Counted from the stretch's first letter, positions 9,979-19,003 are shown. The stretch: 64,000 bases of DNA from Lutibacter oceani (GCF_003384935.1 NZ_QTTQ01000010.1:620001-684000); one strand, 5' to 3'. Numbers and translations: made by a program. Notes: generated from the sequence alone by a model not told the origin.

Positions 9979-11424
9979 TTAATATGTTTTGCTGTAATTT
10001 GCAAAACCTTTTTCAATACCATTAACTTCAATTTCTTTTAAAGCTAATGCAATTGCTTCTGGTAAATGTTCAACTTTTGTTAAATCTTCTCCCCAAAATG
10101 ATTCATTACTTAAAACAGCTTTCGCTATTTGATTGTAATCATTAGATTTCCAAATTTTTTCAAAATTAGAAACAATCGCTTCACTATCTTGTACTGGCAA
10201 GGTTTTACCATTAAAAGTGCCTTTATAAAAACGTATTAACGATGCAAATGCAAATGTTAAATTTGTTGGTATTTTGTTATGAATTTTTACATATCCCAGT
10301 AAACTTGGCAATACACGCACTTTAAATTTTGAAACTGTATTTAAAGCAATACTTGATAAATTATGAATAATGAATGGATTTCTAAAACGGTCAAAAACTT
10401 CTTCAGCAAAACTATTTAACTCATTTTTATCCATATCCAATGTATCTATAATTTCTTCAAAAACAGCCTTGTTTATAAAAGGACCTGTAAAAGCATCATC
10501 AACAGATTGTTTAACCGTTTTATTTCCATATAAAATTGAAAAAGGAACCATTGCTGTATGCGCACCATTTAAAATTCGAACTTTTCTTGTTCTGTATGGT
10601 TGCATATCGCTAACAATTTTAACATCTAAATTTGTTTTATCAAATGGTAATTTTGCTTTTAAATCGTCTCCTCCTTCAATAACCCATAACAAAAAAGCTT
10701 CGGCGGCTACTATTAAATTATCTGAATAATCTAACTGAGCATTGTATGCTTCTATTTCATCTTTTGGATAACCCGGAACAATTCTGTCAACTAATGTACT
10801 GTGAAATGAATTACTTTTTAATATCCAATTTTTAAACTCATCTCCTAATTTCCAGTCATTTATATATTGAAGAATAATTTCCTTTAATGTTTCTGAATTA
10901 TGGTTTATTAATTCACAAGGAATAATTGTAAGCCCTTTTTTTGAATCACCATTAAAATGTTTAAATCGTTCATATAAAAGCACTGTTAATTTAGCAGGAA
11001 ACGAACTTGGTGGCTGCATTTCCGGTGTATCAGAAGCCACATAAGCAATTCCTGCTTCGGTTGTATTAGAAATTACAAATTCCAATTCTTCTTCTTTAGC
11101 CAAACTTAAGTAATCGTTAAAATTAGCATACGGATTTACACCTTTTACAATGTTTGAAATTAATTCAATATCTTGAATTTCCTTTCCTTTTTTAACACCT
11201 TTCATAAAAAGTGTGTACAAACCATCTTGCTCATTAAGTAAATCTACCAACCCTTTATCTATTGGTTGCACTACGGCAATTCCCGCATTAAAATTTACTG
11301 CTTTATTCAATTCTTGAAATGCGTAATCTATAAAAGCTCTTAAAAAATTACCCTCTCCAAATTGTACTATTTTTATTGGGAGTTTATTTTCTAAACCTGT
11401 ATTTTTTCTATTTAGTTTTTTCAT
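9979..11424 (-). CDS. uxaB: Tagaturonate reductase (altronate oxidoreductase)
   Basis: This 481-residue enzyme belongs to the polyol-specific long-chain dehydrogenase (mannitol dehydrogenase) family. It reduces D-tagaturonate to D-altronate with NADH. Visible signatures are the N-terminal nucleotide-binding segment VQFGEGNFLRAFIDYAFQELN and the catalytic region RKVRILNGAHTAMVP, which carries the family's Lys-x-x-x-x-Asn-x-x-His arrangement. UxaB and UxuB are homologous. I call UxaB because it stands beside uxaA and because a different, SDR-type mannonate oxidoreductase is encoded at 18091-18903. It is in the middle of the operon, 42 bp from exuT. Confidence 0.93.
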   Translation of the reverse strand: MKKLNRKNTGLENKLPIKIVQFGEGNFLRAFIDYAFQELNKAVNFNAGIAVVQPIDKGLVDLLNEQDGLYTLFMKGVKKGKEIQDIELISNIVKGVNPYANFNDYLSLAKEEELEFVISNTTEAGIAYVASDTPEMQPPSSFPAKLTVLLYERFKHFNGDSKKGLTIIPCELINHNSETLKEIILQYINDWKLGDEFKNWILKSNSFHSTLVDRIVPGYPKDEIEAYNAQLDYSDNLIVAAEAFLLWVIEGGDDLKAKLPFDKTNLDVKIVSDMQPYRTRKVRILNGAHTAMVPFSILYGNKTVKQSVDDAFTGPFINKAVFEEIIDTLDMDKNELNSFAEEVFDRFRNPFIIHNLSSIALNTVSKFKVRVLPSLLGYVKIHNKIPTNLTFAFASLIRFYKGTFNGKTLPVQDSEAIVSNFEKIWKSNDYNQIAKAVLSNESFWGEDLTKVEHLPEAIALALKEIEVNGIEKGFANYSKTY

Positions 11425-11466
11425 TTATTTACTATAAATTAGTAATAGCTATAATTTGTAAATATT

Positions 11467-12765
11467 TTAATTTTCAACTGGGTTTAAATTTTCATCTAAA
11501 GGTGTCATTTTCGGCATTAATAAATGAACTAAGCCAAGAATAATAAGGTAACATGAGCCTGCAATTAAAAAGGCCCAAAAATAGCCACTATTTCCAGCCT
11601 GATCCAGTACCGAACCCAATGCTTTATCTGCAACTATACCTGCAACAGCTCCAATCATACCTCCAATTCCTACAACTGAAGCTGTAGCTTTTCTTGGAAA
11701 AACATCGGAAACTAACGTAAATATATTAGCGGACCAAGCTTGATGACCAGCTGCTCCTAATCCAATTAGTATAATTGCTATCCATTTACTTTCTGTAACG
11801 GCCACAAAACTTACTGGAAGGATAATTAAAGCGCAAATTAACAACGTAATTTTTCGAGCCTTATTTACTGTCCATCCCTTTCTCATTAATGCTCCTGAAA
11901 GATATCCTCCAAAAATACTTCCTCCATCTGCTAAAATATAAATAACAAAAAATGGTAATGCGATGTTTTTAATATTTACATCAAAGGTTTCTGCCAAAAA
12001 TTTTGCTCCCCAGAAAAGGTAAAACCACCATACTGCATCTGTAACTTTAGCTAAACCAAAAGCCCAAGTTTGACGCTTATCCAATACACTTTTCCAAGGT
12101 AATTTTTCTTCATTTTCTGTTTCTGAATCACTTTGAATATATGCTAATTCTTCTTTTGATACTTTGGGATGAACTTCTGGTTTTTTATACATTTTAAACC
12201 ATAGAAATACCCACAATGCACTTAAAGCACCTGTAATTAAGAATGGTACTTGCCAGTTTTTTCCATCTTCATGCACTATCCAACCAATTACAAATGGAGC
12301 TGCAATTGCTCCAATACTTGTTGCTGCATTAAAAAGACCTGTTGCAAATGCACGGTCTTTTTTTGGAAACCATTCTGCAGTTGTTTTAATTGCAGCCGGA
12401 AAGTTTCCTGCTTCACCAAAACCCAAACCAAATCGAGCTGCAGCAAAACCAATTACACTAAATCCAGGGCGAACCAATGCGTGTAACATCCCAAAGAAAC
12501 TCCAAATTGCAATAGAAAGCGTATACCCTTTTTTAGTTCCCAAACGGTCTATTAATCCTCCCATTGATAACATCCCTACCGCATAGGCAACTTTAAATGA
12601 AATCATAATATTGGCATAATCACTGTTTGTCCAACCAAACATTTTTTCTAAAGTTGGAGCCATTACACCAATAATACTCCTATCAAAATAGTTGATAGTT
12701 GTAGCAAACATTAAAAGTGCTAAAATTCTGTAGCGATAGTTTCCTATCTTTTGAGTTTCATCCAT
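11467..12765 (-). CDS. exuT: MFS hexuronate transporter
   Basis: This 432-residue major facilitator protein has about twelve hydrophobic segments. It has the anion:cation symporter (ACS) motifs of the ExuT/GarP group: NYFDRSIIGVMAP in the first helix, MGGLIDRLGTKKGY in the loop after helix 2, and GFGEAGNFPAAIKTTAEWFPKKDRA around helices 4-5. It should carry galacturonate and/or glucuronate into the cytoplasm by proton symport, after SusCD import and periplasmic hydrolysis. It sits between kdgA and uxaB in the catabolic operon. Confidence 0.93.
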   Translation of the reverse strand: MDETQKIGNYRYRILALLMFATTINYFDRSIIGVMAPTLEKMFGWTNSDYANIMISFKVAYAVGMLSMGGLIDRLGTKKGYTLSIAIWSFFGMLHALVRPGFSVIGFAAARFGLGFGEAGNFPAAIKTTAEWFPKKDRAFATGLFNAATSIGAIAAPFVIGWIVHEDGKNWQVPFLITGALSALWVFLWFKMYKKPEVHPKVSKEELAYIQSDSETENEEKLPWKSVLDKRQTWAFGLAKVTDAVWWFYLFWGAKFLAETFDVNIKNIALPFFVIYILADGGSIFGGYLSGALMRKGWTVNKARKITLLICALIILPVSFVAVTESKWIAIILIGLGAAGHQAWSANIFTLVSDVFPRKATASVVGIGGMIGAVAGIVADKALGSVLDQAGNSGYFWAFLIAGSCYLIILGLVHLLMPKMTPLDENLNPVEN

Positions 12766-12844
12766 AATTATTTTTATTTATTTGGTTAGTAATCAACAGG
12801 CATTAAACTTTTAATACAAATGTTGAATTATAAATGGTTTAAAT

Positions 12845-13513
12845 TTATTTTCTTACTTGTTTTATAATTTCTAAGGCTTCTTTTACTTTATTTTTTAACG
12901 TATTAAAATCTTTATTCGCTAAAATTTCTTTTGAAATTAATTGTGATCCCATTCCAACACAAGTAACTCCTGCATTAAACCATCCTTCTATATTTTCTTT
13001 TGTTGGTGAAACTCCACCAGTAGGCATAACACTTGTCCAAGGTTGAGGACCTTTTATTCCTTTTACAAATTGTGGTCCGTAAATATCTCCAGGGAATAAT
13101 TTTACAATTTCACATCCTAACTCTTCAGCTCTAGCTATTTCTGTTAAAGTTCCACAGCCTGGTGACCATAAAACTTTTCTTCTATTACAAGCAATGGCAA
13201 TATCTTCTCTTAAAACTGGAGTTACAATAAAATTAGCACCCAAAGCTATATATAATGAAGCGGCAGCACCATCGGTAACTGAACCAACTCCCATTATCAT
13301 TCCTGGTAATTCTGCAATAGCGTATTTAGTTAATTCTCCAAAAACTTCGTGAGCAAAATCTCCTCGAGCAGTAAACTCCATTAATCGAGCTCCACCATCA
13401 TAACATGCTTTTAATACTTGTTTACTTAATTCTAAATCGTTACTAAAAAATAAAGGAACCATTCCCGTTTCTTTCATTACTGATGCAACTTCTATTCTTG
13501 TAAATTGTGCCAT
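12845..13513 (-). CDS. kdgA: 2-keto-3-deoxy-6-phosphogluconate aldolase
   Basis: This 222-residue class I aldolase of the KDPG/KHG family cleaves KDPG to pyruvate and glyceraldehyde-3-phosphate. The (beta/alpha)8 signatures are GVGSVTDGAAASLYIALGAN, the Schiff-base Lys in EIVKLFPGD, and the phosphate-binding MPTGGVSP. Its length is normal for the family. It follows kdgK in the operon by about 100 bp, the widest gap in the cluster; that gap shows no terminator or second operator. Confidence 0.95.
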   Translation of the reverse strand: MAQFTRIEVASVMKETGMVPLFFSNDLELSKQVLKACYDGGARLMEFTARGDFAHEVFGELTKYAIAELPGMIMGVGSVTDGAAASLYIALGANFIVTPVLREDIAIACNRRKVLWSPGCGTLTEIARAEELGCEIVKLFPGDIYGPQFVKGIKGPQPWTSVMPTGGVSPTKENIEGWFNAGVTCVGMGSQLISKEILANKDFNTLKNKVKEALEIIKQVRK

Positions 13514-13613
13514 TTTATTTTATAATTTAAATATTGATAATGTGGAGAGTTGACTTATACCTAACAATTTACAACTCCCCAACAAAATCAATTCTAATTA
13601 AAACATTTATATT

Positions 13614-14654
13614 TTATCTTGCTACTCTTCCTGAAGCGTCACCGCCCATTAATTTATTAACTTCATCAACTGTTACTAAATTGGCATCACCTTTAATAGT
13701 ATGTTTTAAGCAAGACGCTGCAACTGCAAAGTCTAATGCATTTTGATCGTCTTCTGGATACGTTAACAATCCGTAGATTAAACCACCCATAAATGAATCT
13801 CCTCCACCTACTCTATCTACAATATCAGTAATTTGGTATTGACGCGTTTCAAACATTTTTGTACCATCATACAAAACTCCTGCCCATGTGTTATGTGATG
13901 CTGAAATGGAACCTCTTAAAGTTGTAATTACTTTTTTAGCTCTTGGGAATTTTTCCATCATTTGTTGACAAACAGATAAAAACGCTTCTGCTTTTACATC
14001 ATGTCCATGCGTTGTAATATCTAATCCTTCTGGTTTTATGTTGAAGTGTTTTTCAGCATCTTCTTCATTTCCTAAAATAACATCGCAATACGATGTTAAT
14101 TCAGTCATAATAGCTTCTCTGTCTCCGCCATAATTCCATAATTTTGCACGGTAGTTTAAATCTGTTGAAATAGTTAAACCTAATTTACTTGCTGCTTTAA
14201 CTGCCTCTAAACAAACATCAGCTGCTCCTTGTGAAATTGCAGGAGTAATACCTGTCCAGTGAAACCATTCTGCACCTTCAAAGACTTCTTCCCAATTGAT
14301 CATTCCTGATTCAATTTCAGCAATTGCTGAATGCGCTCTATCATAAACCACTTTAGAACCTCTAGATACTGCTCCTGTTTCTAAGAAATAGATTCCTAAA
14401 CGATCTCCACCCCAAACAATTTTATCTATTCCAACACCTCTTTTACGCATTTCCATCATAGCACATTCTCCAATATCATTTTTTGGTAAACGTGTTACAA
14501 AATCTACAGAAACTCCATAGTTTGCCAAAGAAACTGCTACATTTGATTCTCCTCCTCCATAAACAACATCAAAATTATCGGCTTGTGAAAATCTTAAAAA
14601 TCCTTGTGGAGCCAATCTCAACATGATTTCTCCAAATGTTACTACTTTACTCAT
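13614..14654 (-). CDS. kdgK: 2-keto-3-deoxygluconate kinase (PfkB family)
   Basis: This 346-residue sugar kinase of the PfkB/ribokinase family phosphorylates KDG to KDPG with ATP. The N-terminus carries GGGESNVAVSLAN, the middle DLNYRAKLW, and the C-terminal PfkB signature GGGDSFMGGLIYGL contains the catalytic Asp. The flanking genes (uxaC upstream, kdgA downstream) fix the substrate as KDG with good confidence. The stop codon is followed by 100 bp before kdgA. Confidence 0.94.
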   Translation of the reverse strand: MSKVVTFGEIMLRLAPQGFLRFSQADNFDVVYGGGESNVAVSLANYGVSVDFVTRLPKNDIGECAMMEMRKRGVGIDKIVWGGDRLGIYFLETGAVSRGSKVVYDRAHSAIAEIESGMINWEEVFEGAEWFHWTGITPAISQGAADVCLEAVKAASKLGLTISTDLNYRAKLWNYGGDREAIMTELTSYCDVILGNEEDAEKHFNIKPEGLDITTHGHDVKAEAFLSVCQQMMEKFPRAKKVITTLRGSISASHNTWAGVLYDGTKMFETRQYQITDIVDRVGGGDSFMGGLIYGLLTYPEDDQNALDFAVAASCLKHTIKGDANLVTVDEVNKLMGGDASGRVAR

Positions 14655-14681
14655 TGTAAATTATATATTAAATTCTTTATT

Positions 14682-16082
14682 TTAAAATTTGAAATATTCT
14701 TTTGCGTTATTATAACTAATATCTGAAACCATTTTCCCAATCCATTCCATATCATTTGGCAGCTCCCCTTTTTTAATTTCCTCACCTAAAAGATTACAAA
14801 GAATTCTTCTAAAATATTCGTGCCTAGGAAATGATAAAAAGCTTCTAGAATCGGTTAGCATACCAATAAAACAACTAATTAGCCCCATATTAGAAAGTGC
14901 ATTTAATTGTTTTGTCATTCCATCTTTTTGATCTAAAAACCACCAGCCAGAACCATATTGAACTTTACCTTTTAAACTTCCATCATTAAAGTTTCCTATC
15001 ATTGTAGCCATTACTTCGTTGTCTGCTGGATTTAAATTATAAAGAATAGTTTTGGTTAATTTATCTTTGCTATCTAATGCATTTAAAAAATTTGATAATT
15101 TTTGAGCCTGAGAATAATCCCCAATAGAATCCCAACCTGTGTCTGGCCCTAAAACTCTTAGCATACGAGCATTGTTATTTCTTAAAGCTCCTAAATGAAA
15201 TTGTTGCACCCAACCAAACTTGTGATATGTTTCTGCCAGAAATAATAAAATTGCACTTTGAAATTTCAAAACTTCGTTATTGGTTATTGATTTATTTGCT
15301 CTTTTCTTTTCAAAAATCGATTTTATTTCACTTTCTTTAAATTCCTCAAAATAAATTTGATTTAATCCGTGATCGCAAAGTTTACAGCCATTATCATCAA
15401 AATATGCAATTCTTTTTGCTAATGCATCACGTAAGTCTTGATAGGAATTTATTGAAATATCAGCTGATTTCCCAAGTAAATCAATATAAGTATTATAGCC
15501 TTCTTCATCAATTAATATTGCTTTATCTGGTCTAAAAGCTGTACTCACTTTTAAATTTAGATTGCTTTCTTTAATTTTCTGATGATGCTCTAAAGTATCT
15601 ATTGGATCTTCAGTTGTACAAACAACTTCTACATTTACTTTATGCAATAAATTTTGAACACTATAAGCTTCTGTATTTAATTTTTCTTTCGTTTCTTGAT
15701 AAATTTTTTCTGCGGAATTTTCATTCAATAAATCATAAATATCAAAATACCTTGCTAATTCTAAATGTGTCCAATGATACAATGGATTTCTCATTGTATA
15801 TGGAACTGTTTTTGCCCAACTTAAAAATTTATCTTTATCTGATGCTCCACCTGTTATAAATTCTTCATTTATACCTAATGTACGCATTGCACGCCATTTG
15901 TAATGATCACCATTAATCCAAACATTTGTTATATTATCAAATATTATATTTTCTGAAATTTGTTGGGGAGGTAAATGATTGTGATAATCAATTATTGGTT
16001 GATTTTTTGCATAGTTATGATATAATTCTTCTGCGAATTTATTTCCCAGTAAAAAATCATCATGTATAAATTTTGCACTCAT
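14682..16082 (-). CDS. uxaC: Uronate isomerase
   Basis: This 466-residue UxaC-type member of the amidohydrolase superfamily interconverts galacturonate/tagaturonate and glucuronate/fructuronate. The N-terminal metal-site motif IDYHNHLPPQQI and further conserved blocks (CTTEDPIDTLEHH, RNNNARMLRVLGPDTGWDS, MLTDSRSFLSFPRHEYFRR) are all present. The length is normal. It feeds uxaB and uxaA for galacturonate. For glucuronate it could instead feed the SDR-type oxidoreductase at 18091, but no mannonate dehydratase gene is in the window. Confidence 0.97.
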   Translation of the reverse strand: MSAKFIHDDFLLGNKFAEELYHNYAKNQPIIDYHNHLPPQQISENIIFDNITNVWINGDHYKWRAMRTLGINEEFITGGASDKDKFLSWAKTVPYTMRNPLYHWTHLELARYFDIYDLLNENSAEKIYQETKEKLNTEAYSVQNLLHKVNVEVVCTTEDPIDTLEHHQKIKESNLNLKVSTAFRPDKAILIDEEGYNTYIDLLGKSADISINSYQDLRDALAKRIAYFDDNGCKLCDHGLNQIYFEEFKESEIKSIFEKKRANKSITNNEVLKFQSAILLFLAETYHKFGWVQQFHLGALRNNNARMLRVLGPDTGWDSIGDYSQAQKLSNFLNALDSKDKLTKTILYNLNPADNEVMATMIGNFNDGSLKGKVQYGSGWWFLDQKDGMTKQLNALSNMGLISCFIGMLTDSRSFLSFPRHEYFRRILCNLLGEEIKKGELPNDMEWIGKMVSDISYNNAKEYFKF

Positions 16083-16101
16083 TTTATATAATTACTTTAA
16101 A

Positions 16102-16890
16102 TTATTCTTCATTTGAAGGCTTACCAATTGTAGCTAAAATACCTCCATCTACATAAATGATTTGTCCGTTTACAAAATCGCTGGCTTTTGATGCTAAAAA
16201 TACAGCAGCACCTGCTAAATCTTCAGGATTTCCCCAGCGTGCTGCTGGAGTACGGTTGATAATAAATTCATTAAATGGATGCCCATCAACCCTTATAGGA
16301 GCAGTTTGTGAAGTTGCAAAATAACCTGGTCCAATACCATTTGTTTGAATATTATATTTTGCCCATTCTGTTGCCATGTTTTTAGTTAACATTTTTAACC
16401 CTCCTTTGGAAGCTGCGTAAGCAGAAACTGTATTTCTACCTAATTCACTCATCATAGAATTAATGTTAATAATTTTTCCTGCGCGGCGAGTTATCATTTT
16501 TCTACCAACATATTTAGAAACAATAAAAGGCCCTACTAAATTAACATCAATTACAGCCCTAAAATCTTCCGATTCCATATCTTCCATTGGAATTCTTTTA
16601 ATAATCCCTGCATTGTTAATCAGAATATCAATTGGACCTACTTCTTTTTCTATAATATCAATATATTTCTCAACTTCTTTATCATTGGTAACATCAAAAA
16701 CATACGTGTTGACTTTTAATCCTTCACTTTCATATTCTTTTTTTGCTACTTCAAGCATGTCAGGTGAATAATTATTTACAATTAGTTCTGCTCCCGCATG
16801 ACCTAGAGCTTTTGCCATTGCCATTCCTAAACCATGAACTCCACCAGTAATTAAAGCTCTTTTACCTGTTAAATCAAATAAATTTTTCAT
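16102..16890 (-). CDS. kduD: 2-dehydro-3-deoxy-D-gluconate 5-dehydrogenase (SDR)
   Basis: This 262-residue classical short-chain dehydrogenase reduces 2,5-diketo-3-deoxygluconate, the KduI product, to KDG. It shows the cofactor motif TGGVHGLGMAMA, the NNAG motif, the catalytic YAASKGG and a C-terminal VDGG. SDRs are hard to assign alone, but it lies only 13 bp after kduI, the standard partner. This branch handles unsaturated uronates released by pectate lyases, although no lyase gene lies in this window. Confidence 0.92.
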   Translation of the reverse strand: MKNLFDLTGKRALITGGVHGLGMAMAKALGHAGAELIVNNYSPDMLEVAKKEYESEGLKVNTYVFDVTNDKEVEKYIDIIEKEVGPIDILINNAGIIKRIPMEDMESEDFRAVIDVNLVGPFIVSKYVGRKMITRRAGKIININSMMSELGRNTVSAYAASKGGLKMLTKNMATEWAKYNIQTNGIGPGYFATSQTAPIRVDGHPFNEFIINRTPAARWGNPEDLAGAAVFLASKASDFVNGQIIYVDGGILATIGKPSNEE

Positions 16891-16903
16891 TGTAATATTA
16901 TGT

Positions 16904-17743
16904 TTATCTCAATTCAGTTATTTTAGCTACATCCATATCGTTATAATCTAGGTTTTCACCTGCCATTCCCCATATAAATGTATAATTTGAAGTTCCTGAA
17001 CCACAATGAATTGACCAAGGTGGAGAAATTACAGCCTGATGATTATTCATCCAAATGTGACGTGTTTCTTGTGGTTGCCCCATAAAATGACAAACAGCTT
17101 GATTTTCTGGAATGTCTAAATAAAAATAAACCTCCATTCTACGGTCATGAACGTGAGCTGGCATTGTATTCCATACACTTCCTGTTTTAAGCTCTGTCAT
17201 TCCCATTTGCAATTGACACGTGGTAATAATTCCACCAATAATCATTTGGTTTACAGTTCTATGATTTGCCGTTTCCAAAGATCCCAATTCTAATTTATTA
17301 GCTTCAGCTTTGCTCACTTTTTTTGTTGGAAAACTTTTATGTGCCGGTGCAGAATTTATATAATAAAGAGCCGGATTCTTAACATCTTCACTTTTAAAAA
17401 TCACATCTTTATTTCCACTTCCAATATATAATGCATCTTTAAAACCTAATTCACAAGAAGTTCCATCTACTTCTACACTTCCATTTCCTCCTACATTTAT
17501 AATTCCAATTTCTCTTCTTTCTAAGAAGTATTCAGCCTTTAAAGGATCAATAGTTTCAAGTTTTAATGGCTCTAATGGAACAGCAGAACCAGCAATATAC
17601 CTATCGTAATGAGAATAGGTAAGATTAATTTTACCTGCTTCCATTAAATTTTCAATTAAAAACTCTTCTCTTAATTGTGCCGTATCATATTGTTTTACAG
17701 CTTGTGGGCTAGAAGCGTAGCGCGATTCGTAAGTTGTTGACAT
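16904..17743 (-). CDS. kduI: 5-dehydro-4-deoxy-D-glucuronate isomerase
   Basis: This 279-residue cupin-type isomerase converts 5-keto-4-deoxyuronate to 2,5-diketo-3-deoxygluconate. The zinc-site motif PAHVHDRRMEVYFYLD (two His and a Glu) and the later SPPWSIHCGSG with the fourth ligand His are all present. I start the protein at 17743 (MSTTYESRYASS), because the longer in-frame ATG at 17776 lies over the operator and promoter. It is the first gene of the eight-gene minus-strand operon running to uxaA. Confidence 0.96.
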   Translation of the reverse strand: MSTTYESRYASSPQAVKQYDTAQLREEFLIENLMEAGKINLTYSHYDRYIAGSAVPLEPLKLETIDPLKAEYFLERREIGIINVGGNGSVEVDGTSCELGFKDALYIGSGNKDVIFKSEDVKNPALYYINSAPAHKSFPTKKVSKAEANKLELGSLETANHRTVNQMIIGGIITTCQLQMGMTELKTGSVWNTMPAHVHDRRMEVYFYLDIPENQAVCHFMGQPQETRHIWMNNHQAVISPPWSIHCGSGTSNYTFIWGMAGENLDYNDMDVAKITELR

Positions 17744-17759
17744 AGTATTATTTTTAAAA

Positions 17760-17773
17760 TGTAATCGATTACA
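17760..17773. promoter_or_regulatory. LacI-family operator of the kduI-uxaA operon
   Basis: TGTAATCGATTACA is identical to the operator at 6803-6816. The identity extends to a 25-bp block that includes the adjoining -7 box (17758-17782 against 6801-6825). It overlaps the expected transcription start. Confidence 0.88.
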
Positions 17774-17804
17774 CAAATGTAATGGAAATTATTTTAAATG
17801 CAAA
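17774..17804 (-). promoter_or_regulatory. Bacteroidetes-type promoter of the kduI-uxaA operon
   Basis: On the minus strand this has TTTG (17804-17801), a 19-bp spacer and TACATTTG (17781-17774). It matches the Bacteroidetes consensus and has the same geometry as the GH28 promoter. Confidence 0.8.
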
Positions 17805-17858
17805 TTTTATCTATATACATTTCATTTTTTAAATAAAAAAATCAAGAAATTATTAATA

Positions 17859-17880
17859 TAATGGTAATAAATATTACCAT
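17859..17880. promoter_or_regulatory. 22-bp dyad with GGTAAT half-sites, upstream of the SDR gene
   Basis: The arms AATGGTAATA and TATTACCATT form a perfect 10-bp inverted repeat around two central bases. It has no similarity to the LacI operators in this locus, so a different regulator probably uses it. Confidence 0.55.
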
Positions 17881-17958
17881 TATAAAATATTTAAATTTCA
17901 ATAAAAATTTAAAAACAACCTTAGCTTCATTTACTCATTATTTTTTATTTTATTTTTG

Positions 17959-17998
17959 TTACCAAAATATTAAGATTAATTTCGAATATTATTGGTAA
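17959..17998. promoter_or_regulatory. Second TTACC/GGTAA dyad, wide spacing
   Basis: TTACCAA (17959-17965) and TTGGTAA (17992-17998) form an inverted repeat, each followed inward by AATATT. The half-site core is that of the dyad at 17859-17880. It could be a second site of the same regulator in front of the SDR gene. Confidence 0.4.
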
Positions 17999-18090
17999 AA
18001 TATTTTTAAAATAATGTTTTCCTTGAGCTAAATTGAAATCGAATATTTTTATAAAATCATTTCAAATTTATCAAATTAAAATTTAAAAAA

Positions 18091-18903
18091 ATGCTTAATC
18101 ATAACTATAAAAACAAAGTAGCAGTAATAACTGGCGGAGGAGGTTCATTAGGTGGTGCAATGGCTAAAGGGCTTGCCCTTGAAGGTATTAAGGTTGTATT
18201 AATTGGAAGAACTTTAAGTTCACTTCAAATTAAATCGGAAGACATTAACAATTTAGGCGGGGAAGCAATAGCAATGGCTGCGGATGTTTTAGACCTCGAA
18301 AAATTAAAAGATGTAAAAAAAGCTATACTTAATAAATGGGGCAGAATTGATATACTTGTTAATGCAGCAGGCGGGAATTTAAAAGGAGCTACAATAATGC
18401 CTGAAGACAATTTTTTTGATATAAACACAAATGATTTTAATTCTGTTACAGATTTAAATCTTAACGGTACTCTGTTACCTACAATTGCTTTTGGGAGTGA
18501 AATTGTAAAACAAAAAAATGGAAATATAATAAATATTTCTTCCATTACAGCTCAACACGTTTTAACAAGAGTTGTTGGTTATTCCGCCGCTAAAGCTGCT
18601 ATTGAAAACTTCACAAAATGGCTTGCAATTGAAATGGCACAAAAACATAGTAATAATACCAGAGTAAATGCTATTGCCCCTGGTTTTTTTATTGGAAACC
18701 AAAATAAAAGTTTATTATTAAATAATGATGGGTCTCTTACAGAAAGAGGAAAAACAATTGTTAAAAACACACCTATGAAACGTTTTGGCGAACCAGAAGA
18801 GTTGGTAAGTACATTATTATGGTTATGTAGCGACTCATCTAGTTTTGTAAATGGAATTGTAGTTCCAGTAGATGGTGGATTTAGTGCGTTTTCTGGTGTA
18901 TAG
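18091..18903 (+). CDS. SDR oxidoreductase, D-mannonate oxidoreductase (fructuronate reductase) type
   Basis: This 270-residue short-chain dehydrogenase has TGGGGSLGGAMAKGL at the cofactor site, NAAGGN, the catalytic Ser in NISS and Tyr-x-x-x-Lys in YSAAK, and a C-terminal VDGGF. The insert after NAAGGN (a loop with FFDINTNDF) is a trait I associate with SDR-type fructuronate reductases. These serve the glucuronate branch (fructuronate to mannonate). Uronate context supports this, but no mannonate dehydratase (UxuA) is in the window. It is transcribed away from the kdu operon and has its own control region. It ends at a strong terminator next to the attachment site of the integrated element. 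Confidence 0.72.
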   Translation: MLNHNYKNKVAVITGGGGSLGGAMAKGLALEGIKVVLIGRTLSSLQIKSEDINNLGGEAIAMAADVLDLEKLKDVKKAILNKWGRIDILVNAAGGNLKGATIMPEDNFFDINTNDFNSVTDLNLNGTLLPTIAFGSEIVKQKNGNIINISSITAQHVLTRVVGYSAAKAAIENFTKWLAIEMAQKHSNNTRVNAIAPGFFIGNQNKSLLLNNDGSLTERGKTIVKNTPMKRFGEPEELVSTLLWLCSDSSSFVNGIVVPVDGGFSAFSGV

Positions 18904-18931
18904 TTAAATAATAATCTCCCGTAAAACAAAA

Positions 18932-18960
18932 AAGCCTTACTAAAAATAGTAAGGCTTTTT
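18932..18960. terminator. Bidirectional terminator after the SDR gene
   Basis: An 11-bp stem (18932-18942 with 18947-18957) around an AAAA loop has an A-run before it and a T-run after it. It ends the SDR transcript. Before the element arrived it probably also ended the minus-strand tRNA-Arg transcript. Confidence 0.88.
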
Positions 18961-19003
18961 GTGATCGCGATAGGATTCGAACCTATGACCGTCTGCTTAG
19001 AAG
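18959..19003. repeat. Left attachment site: displaced 3' half of tRNA-Arg
   Basis: These 45 bp match 28890-28934 except at 18971 (T instead of C) and 18985 (A instead of G). The match stops at the anticodon loop. The two differences pair with one another in the T-stem, so each copy keeps a complete stem. This copy is presumably the original host 3' half. Confidence 0.9.

Larger units (their letters stand above)
17744..18090. other. Divergent control region between kduI and the SDR gene
   Basis: This 347-bp gene-free region holds the kduI promoter and operator (17760-17804) near its left side. Two further dyads built on GGTAA/TTACC half-sites (17859-17880 and 17959-17998) lie nearer the plus-strand SDR gene. 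The remainder is plain A/T-rich sequence. Confidence 0.7.

Noticed and set aside
9979-11424. Mannitol dehydrogenase or fructuronate reductase UxuB
   Set aside because: The family is shared, but adjacency to uxaA and uxaC, and a separate SDR-type mannonate oxidoreductase nearby, favour tagaturonate reductase.
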